Shown here in pieces: positions 25,988 through 34,479 of a DNA stretch of 64,000 bases. The stretch's first letter is position 1. The number at the start of each line of letters is the position of its first letter. The notes beneath the pieces are model-generated. The model did no database searches. It was not told where the DNA came from and worked only from the letters and a program-made list of their open reading frames with translations. Source of the stretch: CAZAYP01 sp964489425 [NCBI: uncultured Verrucomicrobiota bacterium] (lineage in GTDB: Bacteria; Verrucomicrobiota; Kiritimatiellia; RZYC01); NCBI GenBank assembly GCA_964489425.1, contig CAZAYP010000011.1:1-64000 (forward strand). The letters run 5' to 3'. Position numbers and translations under genes: made by a program.

Positions 25988-27235
25988 TCATGGAGGTGAA
26001 TCATCCGGCTCCCCGCCCACCGCCCAGTCGAGCCGCGCCTGCTGCATGCCGACCTCGCCGGCCGCCATGACCCGCATCAGGCGCGCATTCAAGAGGAACC
26101 GCTCGCTCTCGAGCAAGTCCATGAAATCCACTTTGCCGTCGCGGTATCCGGCCTCGTTGGACTGGTACCGCGCTTCCGCCTGGGGCAACAGGTCCCGGTC
26201 ATACAGGGCCAGGGTATCCCGGGCCGCGCGCAGCCGGGCCCAGGCCGCGCGCACGTCATACTCGACGTCGCGCCGGGCCGCCTCGATCGCGGACTGGCCG
26301 GCGGCGATGCGGCGCTCGGCCTCGATCACGCCGGCGGCATTCTTCGGGTACCACACCGGCAGATCCAGGCCCACCATGAACATGGCCATGTTGTCGCCGG
26401 CCGTGACCTGGCGGTACTCGAACCCCACGGCGAAATCCGGAAGGTATTCCTGGCGCATGAGCGTGTGCTGGGCCGTGCCGCGCGCCACCTGCGCCCCGGC
26501 CGCCTTGATTTCCGGACGGTTGGCTTGCGCCGCGGCCAGCAGCGGATCGAGGTCTTCCGCGGGCGCGGGGACCGGAGCCGCCACGACCAGCGCCAGGGGC
26601 TCGGTGGACGGGCGGTTCCGCAGCGCGTTCAGCCGGGTCTGGGCAACCTCTGCCCGGGCGCGCCATTCCAACTGGCGGGCCTGCCGCATGGGCAGCTCGC
26701 TCCGGGCCATGGCCACGTCCGGCTGATCCGCGCCGCCGGTGGCGTACCGGGTTTGAACCACCTGGACCATCTGGTTCAACGCCGCCATGTCCTCTTCCAG
26801 GATGGCCATCGACTGGCGCGCCATGCCCAGCTCGTAATACATCTCGCGCACCATCCGCGCCACCTCGCGGCGCATGTCGGCATACTCCCCCTGCGCCCCG
26901 GCCGCGTCCTGCTCCGCCATCCGCGCCCGCAGACCGGGCTTGGACGGCCAGGGGATGACCTGTTCCACCTCGTAGCGCTGCTCGTCGGTGCCGGGGAAAC
27001 GGTTGGCGGTGTCCATGCCCTTGTAAAAGACCATGGGGTTGGGCCAGGCCCGCTGCTGCGCGGGCATCGCCTGCATCGCCTCCCACCCGGCGCGCAACGC
27101 CGCGAGCTGCGGATTATCCTGCAGCGCCTCGGCCACCAACTGGTCCACGCTCACGGCGGCCGGCGCACTCGCCGCAAAAACCCAAGCGCCAGGGATCGTC
27201 GTCAGGATGAACAGGACGGTCAGGACACCGTACAA
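25988..27235 (-). CDS. cusC: CusC/TolC-type outer-membrane efflux protein
   Basis: The 415-residue protein has a signal peptide (ending WVFAASA) and two alternating outer-membrane-efflux repeats rich in long amphipathic helices, such as LVAEALQDNPQLAALRAGWE and VDFMDLLESERFLLNARL. The start is a TTG at 27235: GAGGAGG lies exactly 5 nt before it and no in-frame ATG gives an intact signal peptide. It forms the outer-membrane duct of the CusCBA pump. Its 3' end overlaps an alternative cusB start. Confidence 0.85.
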   Translation of the reverse strand: MYGVLTVLFILTTIPGAWVFAASAPAAVSVDQLVAEALQDNPQLAALRAGWEAMQAMPAQQRAWPNPMVFYKGMDTANRFPGTDEQRYEVEQVIPWPSKPGLRARMAEQDAAGAQGEYADMRREVARMVREMYYELGMARQSMAILEEDMAALNQMVQVVQTRYATGGADQPDVAMARSELPMRQARQLEWRARAEVAQTRLNALRNRPSTEPLALVVAAPVPAPAEDLDPLLAAAQANRPEIKAAGAQVARGTAQHTLMRQEYLPDFAVGFEYRQVTAGDNMAMFMVGLDLPVWYPKNAAGVIEAERRIAAGQSAIEAARRDVEYDVRAAWARLRAARDTLALYDRDLLPQAEARYQSNEAGYRDGKVDFMDLLESERFLLNARLMRVMAAGEVGMQQARLDWAVGGEPDDSPP

Positions 27236-27246
27236 GAGATCCTCCT

Positions 27247-27570
27247 CTACTCTGCCGCCGCTCCCGGATCAAAGCCCGGCACGGGGTCCACGTCCGGAGC
27301 CAGGTCCAGCGTGACGCCCTCGGCTTCGAGCTGGGCAATGTACTTGGCGGGATCCTTGTTGAATTCAGCCAGGCAGGCCGGGCAGCAGAAGTACACCCGT
27401 TTGCCCTGGGCATCCGTATACACCTCGGGGTTGATTGGGCCGGCCATAATCGGGCAGATGGTCTGCTTCTTGATTTCCACGGTGGCAGGCGCCGCATCCT
27501 GGGCGACAACATTTCCGATGCACACCATCCACGCTGCCGCTACCAAGGCCATGATGATCATCTTCTTCAT
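27247..27570 (-). CDS. Exported YHS-domain metal-binding protein
   Basis: The 107-residue protein has a signal peptide (MKKMIIMALVAAAWMVCIGN) and one YHS domain: CPIMAGPINPEVYTDAQG, then RVYFCCPACLAEFNKDPAKY. It is closely similar to the YHS domain at the C-terminus of the CusB protein in the same operon. GGAGG lies 5-6 nt before the ATG at 27570; an ATG four codons upstream overlaps that site. As first gene of the efflux operon it is a likely periplasmic metallochaperone in the position CusF holds in other systems, but this role is inferred. Confidence 0.85.
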   Translation of the reverse strand: MKKMIIMALVAAAWMVCIGNVVAQDAAPATVEIKKQTICPIMAGPINPEVYTDAQGKRVYFCCPACLAEFNKDPAKYIAQLEAEGVTLDLAPDVDPVPGFDPGAAAE

Positions 27571-27593
27571 AGGGTCCTCCATTGGTTAGTGCG

Positions 27594-27609
27594 ACCTTGA
27601 GCGCAAGCT
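27594..27609 (-). promoter_or_regulatory. Inverted repeat upstream of the metal efflux operon (possible operator)
   Basis: ACCTTG, AGCG, CAAGCT form a near-perfect dyad 24 nt before the YHS gene start. Its place suggests binding of a metal-responsive regulator (MerR- or ArsR-type). No regulator gene is adjacent and no convincing -35/-10 pair was placed around it. Confidence 0.3.
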
Positions 27610-27642
27610 ATCACACAACTCGAACCAAGGCCAGCATTCAAA

Positions 27643-28413
27643 TCAGATGTCAACCGCCAAGCCATCCTGCGGCACGAACACTCCGGATGGCAGTTCCGCC
27701 TGGGTGGCGGCATGCTCCAGCTTGTGGCACAGGTGGGTGATGTAGGAAACGCCGGCGCCAATCTCGCGCAGCACGGCCAGGCTTTGCGCCAGGGTGAAGT
27801 GGGTCGGATGCGGCTCCTTGCGCAGCGCGTCCAGGATCATCACGTCCACGCCGCGCAACTGGTCAACGACCACTGAATCCATGCCGCTACAGTCCGGCAC
27901 ATACCCGAGCCGCCGCCCGCCTTCCTCGATGAGGTAGCCATAAATCTCCCGCTGACCGTGCCGCACTGGCAAGGGCGTGACCATCAGGCCGGGCAGCTCA
28001 AACGCCGCGGTGACCGGCCGGAACTCGACGCGCAGTACGGACGCGCCGGTGGGGTGTTGCTGGTCCACGTAGGAGAAAATATCCGCCATGCGCTGCAGCG
28101 CGTCAGGCATGCCGTAGATCGGGATGGGCGCCTTCTGGAGCTGGAAAAACCGCCGCAGGTCGTCGAACCCGAAAATGTGGTCCGCGTGGGTGTGGGTGAT
28201 CAGCACGGCGTCCACCCGCCGGATCTGGGCGCGCAAGGCTTGGGTGCGCAGGTCGGGCGTGGTGTCGATGAGCACCTGGCTGGCGGCGCCCTGGACCAGC
28301 AGGCTGGCCCGTAGCCGCTGGTTGCGGGGATCCGGCGAGGTGCACACGGGACAGTCGCAGGCTATCAGCGGCACCCCATGCGACGTGCCGGTGCCGAGAA
28401 ACACCGCTTTCAT
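27643..28413 (-). CDS. PhnP-like metallo-beta-lactamase-fold hydrolase
   Basis: The 256-residue enzyme has the full MBL metal set: THTHADH (about residue 75), a later His in VRHGQ, Asp in VPDCSGMD and the final His in THLCHKLEH. The N-terminal MKAVFLGTGTSHGVPLIACD followed by CPVC is typical of the PhnP/cyclic phosphodiesterase subgroup, which can bind a structural zinc through such cysteines. It likely cleaves a cyclic phosphate ester. The ATG overlaps the stop of the secreted EEP nuclease gene (ATGA), although this protein has no signal peptide. Confidence 0.8.
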   Translation of the reverse strand: MKAVFLGTGTSHGVPLIACDCPVCTSPDPRNQRLRASLLVQGAASQVLIDTTPDLRTQALRAQIRRVDAVLITHTHADHIFGFDDLRRFFQLQKAPIPIYGMPDALQRMADIFSYVDQQHPTGASVLRVEFRPVTAAFELPGLMVTPLPVRHGQREIYGYLIEEGGRRLGYVPDCSGMDSVVVDQLRGVDVMILDALRKEPHPTHFTLAQSLAVLREIGAGVSYITHLCHKLEHAATQAELPSGVFVPQDGLAVDI

Positions 28414-30542
28414 GGCAGCATCCCGACGCGGAAGTACGCCTCGGTCGCCGCGGCTGATCCGGAGTAGGTGTTGGTGGCCAGCGGGAAAACCAGGTTGCCG
28501 CGGTTGGTGAAAACGCACTGCCAGTTACCGGCGCCCCGCAGGCTGGTCGCGCGGTAAACGCAGTAGTCCTTGCCCTGGCAGGCCGGCCAGGCCACCGTGA
28601 AACTGCCCGCGCCCAGCGCGGGCTGCGCGGCAAAACAGGAGGCGGCGCTGATGGGGCTGGTGCCGGCGCGATACTCGTCCCATTGCGTGGCGCCGTCCAG
28701 GTCCGCGTCGCCGCCCGCGCCGTCCGCGCCGGCGGCGGAATCAGGGTTGGAGCCGAACTCGTCCTCCCAGGCGTTGGGCAGGCCGTCGCCGTCGCGGTCC
28801 GGATCAGCGGCATCGTTGATGCCATCGCGATCGCGGTCGCCGGGATCAAGGCGCACGTATTCCGCGGGGCCGAGCAAGTTGCCGTCGCCGTTGCCTTCGG
28901 GCGCCTGGGCCACGGCGTACAAAATGCCCCCATCCGCGCTGTCGAACGGCGCCGCGGCCAGGTAGATGGCGCTGGTGAAGCCGGCGCCGCGGATCGCGGC
29001 CAGGTCCAGCACGCCTTCCAGGTACCCGCCGTTCTGGTAATAGGTGCTTTTACGCGCCTGGCCGGTGTCCGTGATCTCGCTGCCGGCCGCGTTGAACCAG
29101 CCGCAATAATCGATGCTGTTCTCATCCGCGAGATAGGCCAGCCACCGCGACACCTGGCCGGCCTTGGCCCAGGGCGCGGCCACGGCGTCGTTCGGGTCAG
29201 CGGCCACGAAAATGAAATGGTCGCTGCCTTCGCCGGCATCCTGGGTGGCCACGTACAGGTACCGGCCGTCGAAACGATAATAGAGGTCCAACCCATGCGC
29301 CGCCACGCGGGTGGCGGGATAATCGAGGATGCCGTCCATCGCATAATTCCGGATATCGGTCGGGTTTTGCGTGTCGCCGGCCGTGTCGGGCCGGGTTTCG
29401 CCGCCATCGGCCACGCCGTCGCCGTCGAGATCTTCCTGGCCGTCGAGCAGGCCGTCGTCGTCCGTGTCCGGGTCCGTGGCCAGGGACAACGTGGAGTTGG
29501 TTTCCAGGCGGTCCGGCAACCCGTCGCGATCAAAGTCCGCGGGCCAGTCCGGGAACACGAGCGCCGCCAGCACCGGGTAATGATCCGAGGGATAGATGTT
29601 GGTGGTGGCGTGCGTGCTGAGGTTGGTGCTGATCCAGGAGTTGGTGATGATCAGCGCCTGGGTGGCCGCAAAGCCGCCGCGGTGCAGGATCCAGTCGATG
29701 CGCGAACTGGCGGACACGCGGCCGCCGTTGTACCCGTGAATCGTGCCGGAATAGGTCCAGTTGGTGTACACCTGGAAGTAGCTGTCCGTGAAGTCACCGG
29801 CCAGCCCCCGGTACGTGTAAGCGCCGGTAAACATGGCCCAGTCGTCGTTGGCCTGGGTGCTGTTGTAATCGCCTACCACGATGGCCAGCGGCGACATGGG
29901 CCGGCGGCCGGCGCGCGTCCGGGCGTCGTCGATGATCAGGTACGCGCTTTCGAGCTGCGGCGTGTTGTTGAAATCAAAATGCGTGGTGTAGAAAAAGAAC
30001 TCGGCGCCGGTGGCCCGCCACTGGAAATGGCCCCAGAGTGACAGCCGCGGGAACGCCATGCCCATGCCGGAGAAAAATGCGTACGGATAGAAATTGCTGC
30101 CCACGGGATTGTTCCAGTACCCGCCGCCCGGGCTCATGCCCAGGGAGAACGCGCCCCGGTCCAGCAGCGCCAGCTTGTTGGTGTTGTAGGCGAAGGCCGC
30201 GTGTTCCGTGCCCGCGCCGCCGCTGGGGAGTTGCTGCTGGATGGCGTACGCTGCGGGCAGGTTGGTGCGCAGGTAGTCCAGCTGCACGGCTTCGCCCTCC
30301 TGCATGCCCACCAGGTCCGGCTGGTACATGGAAATCAGGCGCGCGGACACCTGCCGCCGCTGCGGGGCAAAGTTGGGGCTGTCCCACTGCTTCCACGAGC
30401 CCTGGTCTTCGGCCGCAGCCGCGTAGCGGAGGTTGAAGGTCATCACCTTCATCGCGTCGCCCGCGGCCGGCATGGCCAGGGCCAGGCAAACAATCGCCGC
30501 CAGCGGCCAACCCAGGCCTGCGGATTTCAAGCGCCGTTGCAT
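28410..30542 (-). CDS. Secreted EEP-family nuclease/phosphatase with calcium-binding repeats
   Basis: The 710-residue protein has a signal peptide (LGWPLAAIVCLALAMPAAG). Residues about 30-335 form an endonuclease/exonuclease/phosphatase domain: MKVMTFNLRY, DLVGMQEGE, VVGDYNST, SSRIDWILH and YPSDHYPVLA supply the catalytic Asn, Glu, Asp and His. From about 340 come thrombospondin-3-like Ca sites (DFDRDGLPDRLE, DTDDDGLLDGQEDLDGDG), then a beta-rich domain, more DxDGDG repeats, and the shared C-terminal domain ending YFRVGMLP. It may release phosphate or degrade extracellular DNA. No ribosome site precedes the ATG; a promoter ends 6 nt before it. Confidence 0.85.
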   Translation of the reverse strand: MQRRLKSAGLGWPLAAIVCLALAMPAAGDAMKVMTFNLRYAAAAEDQGSWKQWDSPNFAPQRRQVSARLISMYQPDLVGMQEGEAVQLDYLRTNLPAAYAIQQQLPSGGAGTEHAAFAYNTNKLALLDRGAFSLGMSPGGGYWNNPVGSNFYPYAFFSGMGMAFPRLSLWGHFQWRATGAEFFFYTTHFDFNNTPQLESAYLIIDDARTRAGRRPMSPLAIVVGDYNSTQANDDWAMFTGAYTYRGLAGDFTDSYFQVYTNWTYSGTIHGYNGGRVSASSRIDWILHRGGFAATQALIITNSWISTNLSTHATTNIYPSDHYPVLAALVFPDWPADFDRDGLPDRLETNSTLSLATDPDTDDDGLLDGQEDLDGDGVADGGETRPDTAGDTQNPTDIRNYAMDGILDYPATRVAAHGLDLYYRFDGRYLYVATQDAGEGSDHFIFVAADPNDAVAAPWAKAGQVSRWLAYLADENSIDYCGWFNAAGSEITDTGQARKSTYYQNGGYLEGVLDLAAIRGAGFTSAIYLAAAPFDSADGGILYAVAQAPEGNGDGNLLGPAEYVRLDPGDRDRDGINDAADPDRDGDGLPNAWEDEFGSNPDSAAGADGAGGDADLDGATQWDEYRAGTSPISAASCFAAQPALGAGSFTVAWPACQGKDYCVYRATSLRGAGNWQCVFTNRGNLVFPLATNTYSGSAAATEAYFRVGMLP

Positions 30543-30548
30543 GTAGAA

Positions 30549-30577
30549 AAAATACCCATGATCCGAGCCATGGTCAA
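30549..30577 (-). promoter_or_regulatory. Candidate promoter giving a leaderless EEP nuclease mRNA
   Basis: On the minus strand TTGACC (30577-30572), 17 nt, TATTTT (30554-30549), then 6 nt to the ATG at 30542. It is the best matched member of the leaderless set and lies 48 nt downstream of the three-palindrome array at 30626-30706. Confidence 0.5.
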
Positions 30578-30625
30578 GGCGAGCGCGCAACCCGAACCCG
30601 CGGCCGGCGAACAGGCTGCGGAGAG

Positions 30626-30706
30626 TTTTCCAATGTTTGGAAAAACACGGTCTGGATTTTCCAATGTTTGGAAAAAGCAGCCGCAAAGTTTCCAATGTTT
30701 GGAAAA
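30626..30706 (-). repeat. Three-copy array of a 19-bp palindrome with 31-bp period
   Basis: Copies begin at 30626, 30657 and 30688; read on the minus strand each is TTTTCCAAACATTGGAAAA (the copy at 30688 has one end mismatch). Each is separated by 12 nt of unrelated sequence, giving an exact 31-bp period, close to three DNA helical turns. The array lies between the top6B stop and the promoter of the EEP nuclease, in the same orientation relative to the downstream gene as the second array at 58632-58712. Confidence 0.9.
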
Positions 30707-30758
30707 ACGGGTTTTCCGGCGATCCCCACCGCCCGGCCGTTGCCCCCCCCTGCCCCGA

Positions 30759-32459
30759 TCAAGTCTGCAGGTGGGTGCGTTCGAGCATGTCTTCGAGCTG
30801 TTTCTTGACCGTTTGTTCCTGGGGCTCGGACAGCTTCAGGATGTCGCGCAGGCCCAGGGCCAGGTGGGGGATGTAGAGCTCGATATAAGATCGCTTGCGA
30901 TCCGCCTCGGCCTGGCGGTGCTTGCGGCTGAGGTACACGGACAGCCGGCGGCCGCACTCCTGCAACGCGAAAGTGAACTCGCGCTCGATTTCCGGGTAAT
31001 GCGCCACGGCTTCCTTGCTCTCGCTGGTGAACGGCACCCAGACACTGGCCATGTGCATGGCCAGGACCATGGGGCCCACGGGCAGGGCGTTCTTGGGCTG
31101 GGCCAGGCCGTAGGCCTTCCAGTTGACGCCGATCACCGCGCGGGTCATGATGCAGGCGCCGCCCATGTAGAGCAAGGGCACGCGGTTGGCGATCCGCATC
31201 AGGCGGATGGGTTCCTCGGCGCCCAGCTCCGCGTTGACGCCGGGCTTGGCGTACGCCAGGGCCACCTCCACCTGGAACGGGTTGCCGCGGTAGACCGTGG
31301 GGCTGCGCGTGACCGACGTGTAAAAATCGGCGGCGATTTCTTTTTGCAGGCCGGCGACCATCTGTTCCTCGCCGATCGGCGCCAGGCAATCGGTGGGCGG
31401 CCGCATGAGCTTGGTGTCCTGGATCGCCTTGAACAACGCCTCCGCCTCGGTGTGCGCCACGCGCGCCGGCCGCGCCGCCGGGTCCACGCCCGCGCGCTGG
31501 CACATCTCCTGCGCGGTCTTGGTGCTGACCCGCGAAAAGTCCTGGGCCAGGGCCGAGCGCACGGTGCGCGCCGGGGTGTCCTTGAGCATCTGCATCAGCA
31601 CCCCGAGCTCCACGCCGTGGGGGTGGGGCTTGATTTCGCGGGCCGGCGGCGGCACCTGGGTCACGGCCCGCTGGAACGTGGTCCAGGGAGTCTCCGGGGC
31701 CGGCGCCGCACCCGCCGCGGGCGTGTCCCGGGCCGCCGGCATCAAGGTCACGCGGCAATGGAGCTGCAGGTGGGGGTTCACGATGGCGCATTGCTTGAGG
31801 TATTCGTCCACCGAGAGCCGGCCGCGGACATAGGCGGCCTCCATCTCGATCTCCACGCAGGTTCCGTGCGCGGACACCGCGGACTGGGCGCCGGGTGGCG
31901 CGTCCGGCGGCAGGGGGAACGTCGGCCGCCAGTCCACTTCCTCGTCCTTGATCACCGTGGGCTTGTTGGTGCGGGTGTCGAGCTGGATCTCCATGCGGTG
32001 CGCCAGGTCCCGGCCGCGGATGCGCGAGTACACGCGCGTGGCGCTGCCGGTGGTGAGCTGGCCGTACATGCCGGCGGCGCTGATGCCGATGCCCTGCTGG
32101 CCGCGCGCCATGCGCAGGCGGTGAAACTTGGACCCGTACAGCAGCTTGCCGAAAATCTTGGGAATCTGGTTCTTGACGATGCCCGGCCCGTTGTCCAGCA
32201 CGGACACGCAGAACCGGGTGGCGGCCGACTGGGTCACTTCCACCCGGATCTCGGGCAGGATCCCGGCTTCCTCGCAGGCGTCCAGCGAGTTGTCCACGGC
32301 CTCTTTGACAGCGGTCAGCAAGGCTTTGCGCGGGCTGTCGAACCCCAGCAGGTGGCGGTTCTTGAGGAAGAACTCGGACACGGAAATATCGCGTTGCCGG
32401 GCCGCCATGGACTCGGCGGTTTCGCGGCCCGCGGCCGCAGCTTGGTTGCCTTTATTCAT
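30759..32459 (-). CDS. top6B: DNA topoisomerase VI subunit B (no adjacent subunit A)
   Basis: The 566-residue protein has all the Top6B marks. The GHKL ATP site comprises [14 protein letters not shown] (53-66), DNGPGI (89-94) and [16 protein letters not shown] (from 119). A transducer domain carries [63 protein letters not shown] and LYLSRKHR-type C-terminal helices. Topo VI is a type IIB enzyme of A2B2 form; B supplies ATP-driven gating and A cleaves DNA. It is common in archaea and patchy in bacteria. Subunit A is not in this window, on either side. AGGTGA precedes the ATG by 6-7 nt. Confidence 0.95.
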   Translation of the reverse strand: MNKGNQAAAAGRETAESMAARQRDISVSEFFLKNRHLLGFDSPRKALLTAVKEAVDNSLDACEEAGILPEIRVEVTQSAATRFCVSVLDNGPGIVKNQIPKIFGKLLYGSKFHRLRMARGQQGIGISAAGMYGQLTTGSATRVYSRIRGRDLAHRMEIQLDTRTNKPTVIKDEEVDWRPTFPLPPDAPPGAQSAVSAHGTCVEIEMEAAYVRGRLSVDEYLKQCAIVNPHLQLHCRVTLMPAARDTPAAGAAPAPETPWTTFQRAVTQVPPPAREIKPHPHGVELGVLMQMLKDTPARTVRSALAQDFSRVSTKTAQEMCQRAGVDPAARPARVAHTEAEALFKAIQDTKLMRPPTDCLAPIGEEQMVAGLQKEIAADFYTSVTRSPTVYRGNPFQVEVALAYAKPGVNAELGAEEPIRLMRIANRVPLLYMGGACIMTRAVIGVNWKAYGLAQPKNALPVGPMVLAMHMASVWVPFTSESKEAVAHYPEIEREFTFALQECGRRLSVYLSRKHRQAEADRKRSYIELYIPHLALGLRDILKLSEPQEQTVKKQLEDMLERTHLQT

Positions 32460-32508
32460 TGCCGGTCACCTGATTGCATTTCCCTGGGTGCGCTAAAAAA
32501 TGCCTTGC

Positions 32509-32537
32509 GTTTAAGCATGCTCTCAGGGAAGAGTCAA
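32509..32537 (-). promoter_or_regulatory. Candidate promoter of top6B
   Basis: On the minus strand TTGACT (32537-32532), 17 nt, TTAAAC (32514-32509). It would give a leader of about 45 nt containing the AGGTGA ribosome site. The -10 match is modest. Confidence 0.35.
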
Positions 32538-32556
32538 TGCAGAAACCGCGCGGCGT

Positions 32557-32585
32557 TTGACGCGGTGCGGCCGACGAGGTAAGTA
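32557..32585 (+). promoter_or_regulatory. Weak candidate promoter of the CAP/BACON gene
   Basis: TTGACG (32557-32562), 17 nt, TAAGTA (32580-32585), then 6 nt to the ATG at 32592. The geometry equals the leaderless set but the -10 is poor; TATATA (32584-32589) overlaps it. Confidence 0.25.
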
Positions 32586-32591
32586 TATAGT

Positions 32592-33980
32592 ATGATGCGT
32601 GTGCAATCGTTGAGCGTGCGGAAGGCGGCGGCCCGGAGCCCGGCATGGGTCGGCTTGGCGCTGGCGTTGCTGGCCGCAGGTGCAGGCAGCGGGCAGATCC
32701 TGCAACTCGGTCCGCCGCCGGAAGCGCCGGCCGGGCCGGCACGCGCAACCACGCATGCTCCGCGCCGGGCACAAGCAAGCTTGGTGGTAACCCCCGCGAC
32801 CCGCGAAGCCTCGCGCCAGTTTTATTTCCAGAACTTCCGCGAAGACACGCCGGCGCCGGTCTGGTCCGGCAACCTGGCGGCTTGCGTGCCGGGTTCCATG
32901 CCCGCGGATTTTTTGGAATCGACGCGGCGGCAAATCAACTATTACCGCGCCATGTCCGGGATGCCGGCCGATATCAGCTTCGATCCCAACAAGACGTACT
33001 ACTGCCAGCAAGCGGCGCTCATGATGGTCCGCAACAAGCAGCTCAGCCACAGCCCCACGCCCGACTGGCTGTGCTACACGGTGGAGGGCTCCAACGCGGC
33101 GCACAACTCGAATCTCGTCATGTCCTACGGCGCATCCTGGATCGGCTGGCGCGGGATCAGCGAACAGATGCGGGAGCCGGGGGACATCAACTATTACGTC
33201 GGCCACCGGCGCTGGCTGCTATACCCGCAAACCGAAGTCATGGGCGAGGGCGACATCCCGGAGCGGGCCCCCTCCCCGGCCGCCCAGGTGACCTGGGTGA
33301 TTGATTACGATCACTACGGCGATCCGCGGCCGGCCTGCCGCGACGATTTCGTTGCCTGGCCGCCGCCAGGTTATGTGCCGTACCAGACGGTGTTCCCGCG
33401 CTGGTCGCTGTCCCTGCCGGACGGGCGCTTCGCGGACGCGGTGATCACCATGGTCGACCAGAACGGCCAGGCGTTGCCGGTCAAGAAAGAAGAAGTGCTC
33501 AACGGGTACGGCGAAAACACGCTCGTGTGGATCCCCAACAATATGAGCGAGGACGACCACTGGCCCCGGCCCCGGGCCGACACGCCCTACCATGTGACCA
33601 TTGCCAACGTGACCGTCAACGGCACCAACCGCCTGTTCCAGTACACGGTGACCGTGTACGATCCGGCCTACACGCTCACCATCGCGCCCACGGCGGCCAC
33701 GTTCCAGGCCGCGGGCGGGACCGGCGTGATCAGCGTCGCCAGCAGCACGAACTACGGCTGGACGGCCTACAGCCTGGACACTTGGATCACGGTCACCGCG
33801 GGCCAGACCGGCACGGGCATGGGCACGGTCAGGTACACGGTGGCGGCCAATCCCGTCCCCACGCCGCGACGCGGCGTCATCTCGGCGGCCGGTGCCCATT
33901 TTGTGATCGACCAGGAAGGCACGGACGATGCCGCCTGGCTGCTGCCCCTGATCCCCGCGTTGAAAAAACCCAAGCGCTGA
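32592..33980 (+). CDS. Secreted CAP-domain protein with a BACON domain
   Basis: The 462-residue protein has a signal peptide (VGLALALLAAGAGSGQ) and a Pro/Ala linker. A CAP (SCP/PR-1-like) domain spans about 105-215: STRRQINYYRAMSGM, YYCQQAALMMVRNKQLSHSP, and YVGHRRWLLYPQTEVMG. After a beta-rich middle region, residues about 360-445 form a BACON-like carbohydrate-binding domain (TIAPTAATFQAAGGTGVISV, NYGWTAYSLDTWITVTAGQT). The tail ends KKPKR. CAP proteins have varied extracellular roles and the one here is unknown. Two ATGs stand side by side at 32592 and 32595. Confidence 0.8.
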   Translation: MMRVQSLSVRKAAARSPAWVGLALALLAAGAGSGQILQLGPPPEAPAGPARATTHAPRRAQASLVVTPATREASRQFYFQNFREDTPAPVWSGNLAACVPGSMPADFLESTRRQINYYRAMSGMPADISFDPNKTYYCQQAALMMVRNKQLSHSPTPDWLCYTVEGSNAAHNSNLVMSYGASWIGWRGISEQMREPGDINYYVGHRRWLLYPQTEVMGEGDIPERAPSPAAQVTWVIDYDHYGDPRPACRDDFVAWPPPGYVPYQTVFPRWSLSLPDGRFADAVITMVDQNGQALPVKKEEVLNGYGENTLVWIPNNMSEDDHWPRPRADTPYHVTIANVTVNGTNRLFQYTVTVYDPAYTLTIAPTAATFQAAGGTGVISVASSTNYGWTAYSLDTWITVTAGQTGTGMGTVRYTVAANPVPTPRRGVISAAGAHFVIDQEGTDDAAWLLPLIPALKKPKR

Positions 33981-33994
33981 CCGCCGGAGAATAT

Positions 33995-34022
33995 TTGATT
34001 TTCCCAGGCCAGTCGCTATCAT
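33995..34022 (+). promoter_or_regulatory. Candidate promoter giving a leaderless lipoprotein mRNA
   Basis: TTGATT (33995-34000), 16 nt, TATCAT (34017-34022), then 6 nt to the ATG at 34029. No Shine-Dalgarno site is present. Confidence 0.45.
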
Positions 34023-34028
34023 GAGCCC

Positions 34029-34427
34029 ATGTCAGCTACAAGACGACCGATGATGTGCACCGTGGGTTCCGGCATCCTGGCCGCAGCGCTGGCCCTGCTG
34101 CTGGGGTTGGGTTGCGGCGGCGGCGGGGGCGGCGATGACCCGGAAGGGATCCAGGTCGGCGGCGACTGGAACGGATCCACCAGCGTCGGGTCCAAAATCA
34201 CCATGACCCTGGTGCAATCCAACGTGAGCGTCCAGGGATACTCGACGTACAACGGCATGTACGGGGTGGTGGCCGGGTCGCTCAACAGCAACGTGTTTTC
34301 CTTCACCACCATCTGGCCGGGCAACAGCCATTCGTCGGGATTCCTGACCGTGATTGACAATGCCATGGCGGGCAGCTACGAAGAAAACGGCCAGGTGGTC
34401 ATGCTCATCCTGCAGCGCGGCGGATAA
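34029..34427 (+). CDS. Small lipoprotein of unknown function
   Basis: The 132-residue protein has the lipobox ALLLGLGCGGGGGGDDPE, with the lipid cysteine at about 29 followed by a Gly run and acidic residues. The mature part (GDWNGSTSVGSKITMTLVQS onward) is a short beta-rich domain resembling small META/lipocalin-like lipoproteins: alternating strands, with NAMAGSYEENGQVVMLILQR at the end. No family name can be assigned. The gene lies 48 nt after the CAP gene and 52 nt before the GH57 gene and probably has its own promoter. Confidence 0.65.
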   Translation: MSATRRPMMCTVGSGILAAALALLLGLGCGGGGGGDDPEGIQVGGDWNGSTSVGSKITMTLVQSNVSVQGYSTYNGMYGVVAGSLNSNVFSFTTIWPGNSHSSGFLTVIDNAMAGSYEENGQVVMLILQRGG

Positions 34428-34479
34428 TGGGCGCGCGACCAGCGATCGCGGCGCCGGGCTTGAACCGAGGGGAGCTATC

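Noticed and set aside
30626-30706. CRISPR-like mini-array (19-bp repeats, 12-nt spacers)
   Set aside because: Repeat and spacer are too short, only three units occur, the repeat is a full palindrome and no cas gene is present.
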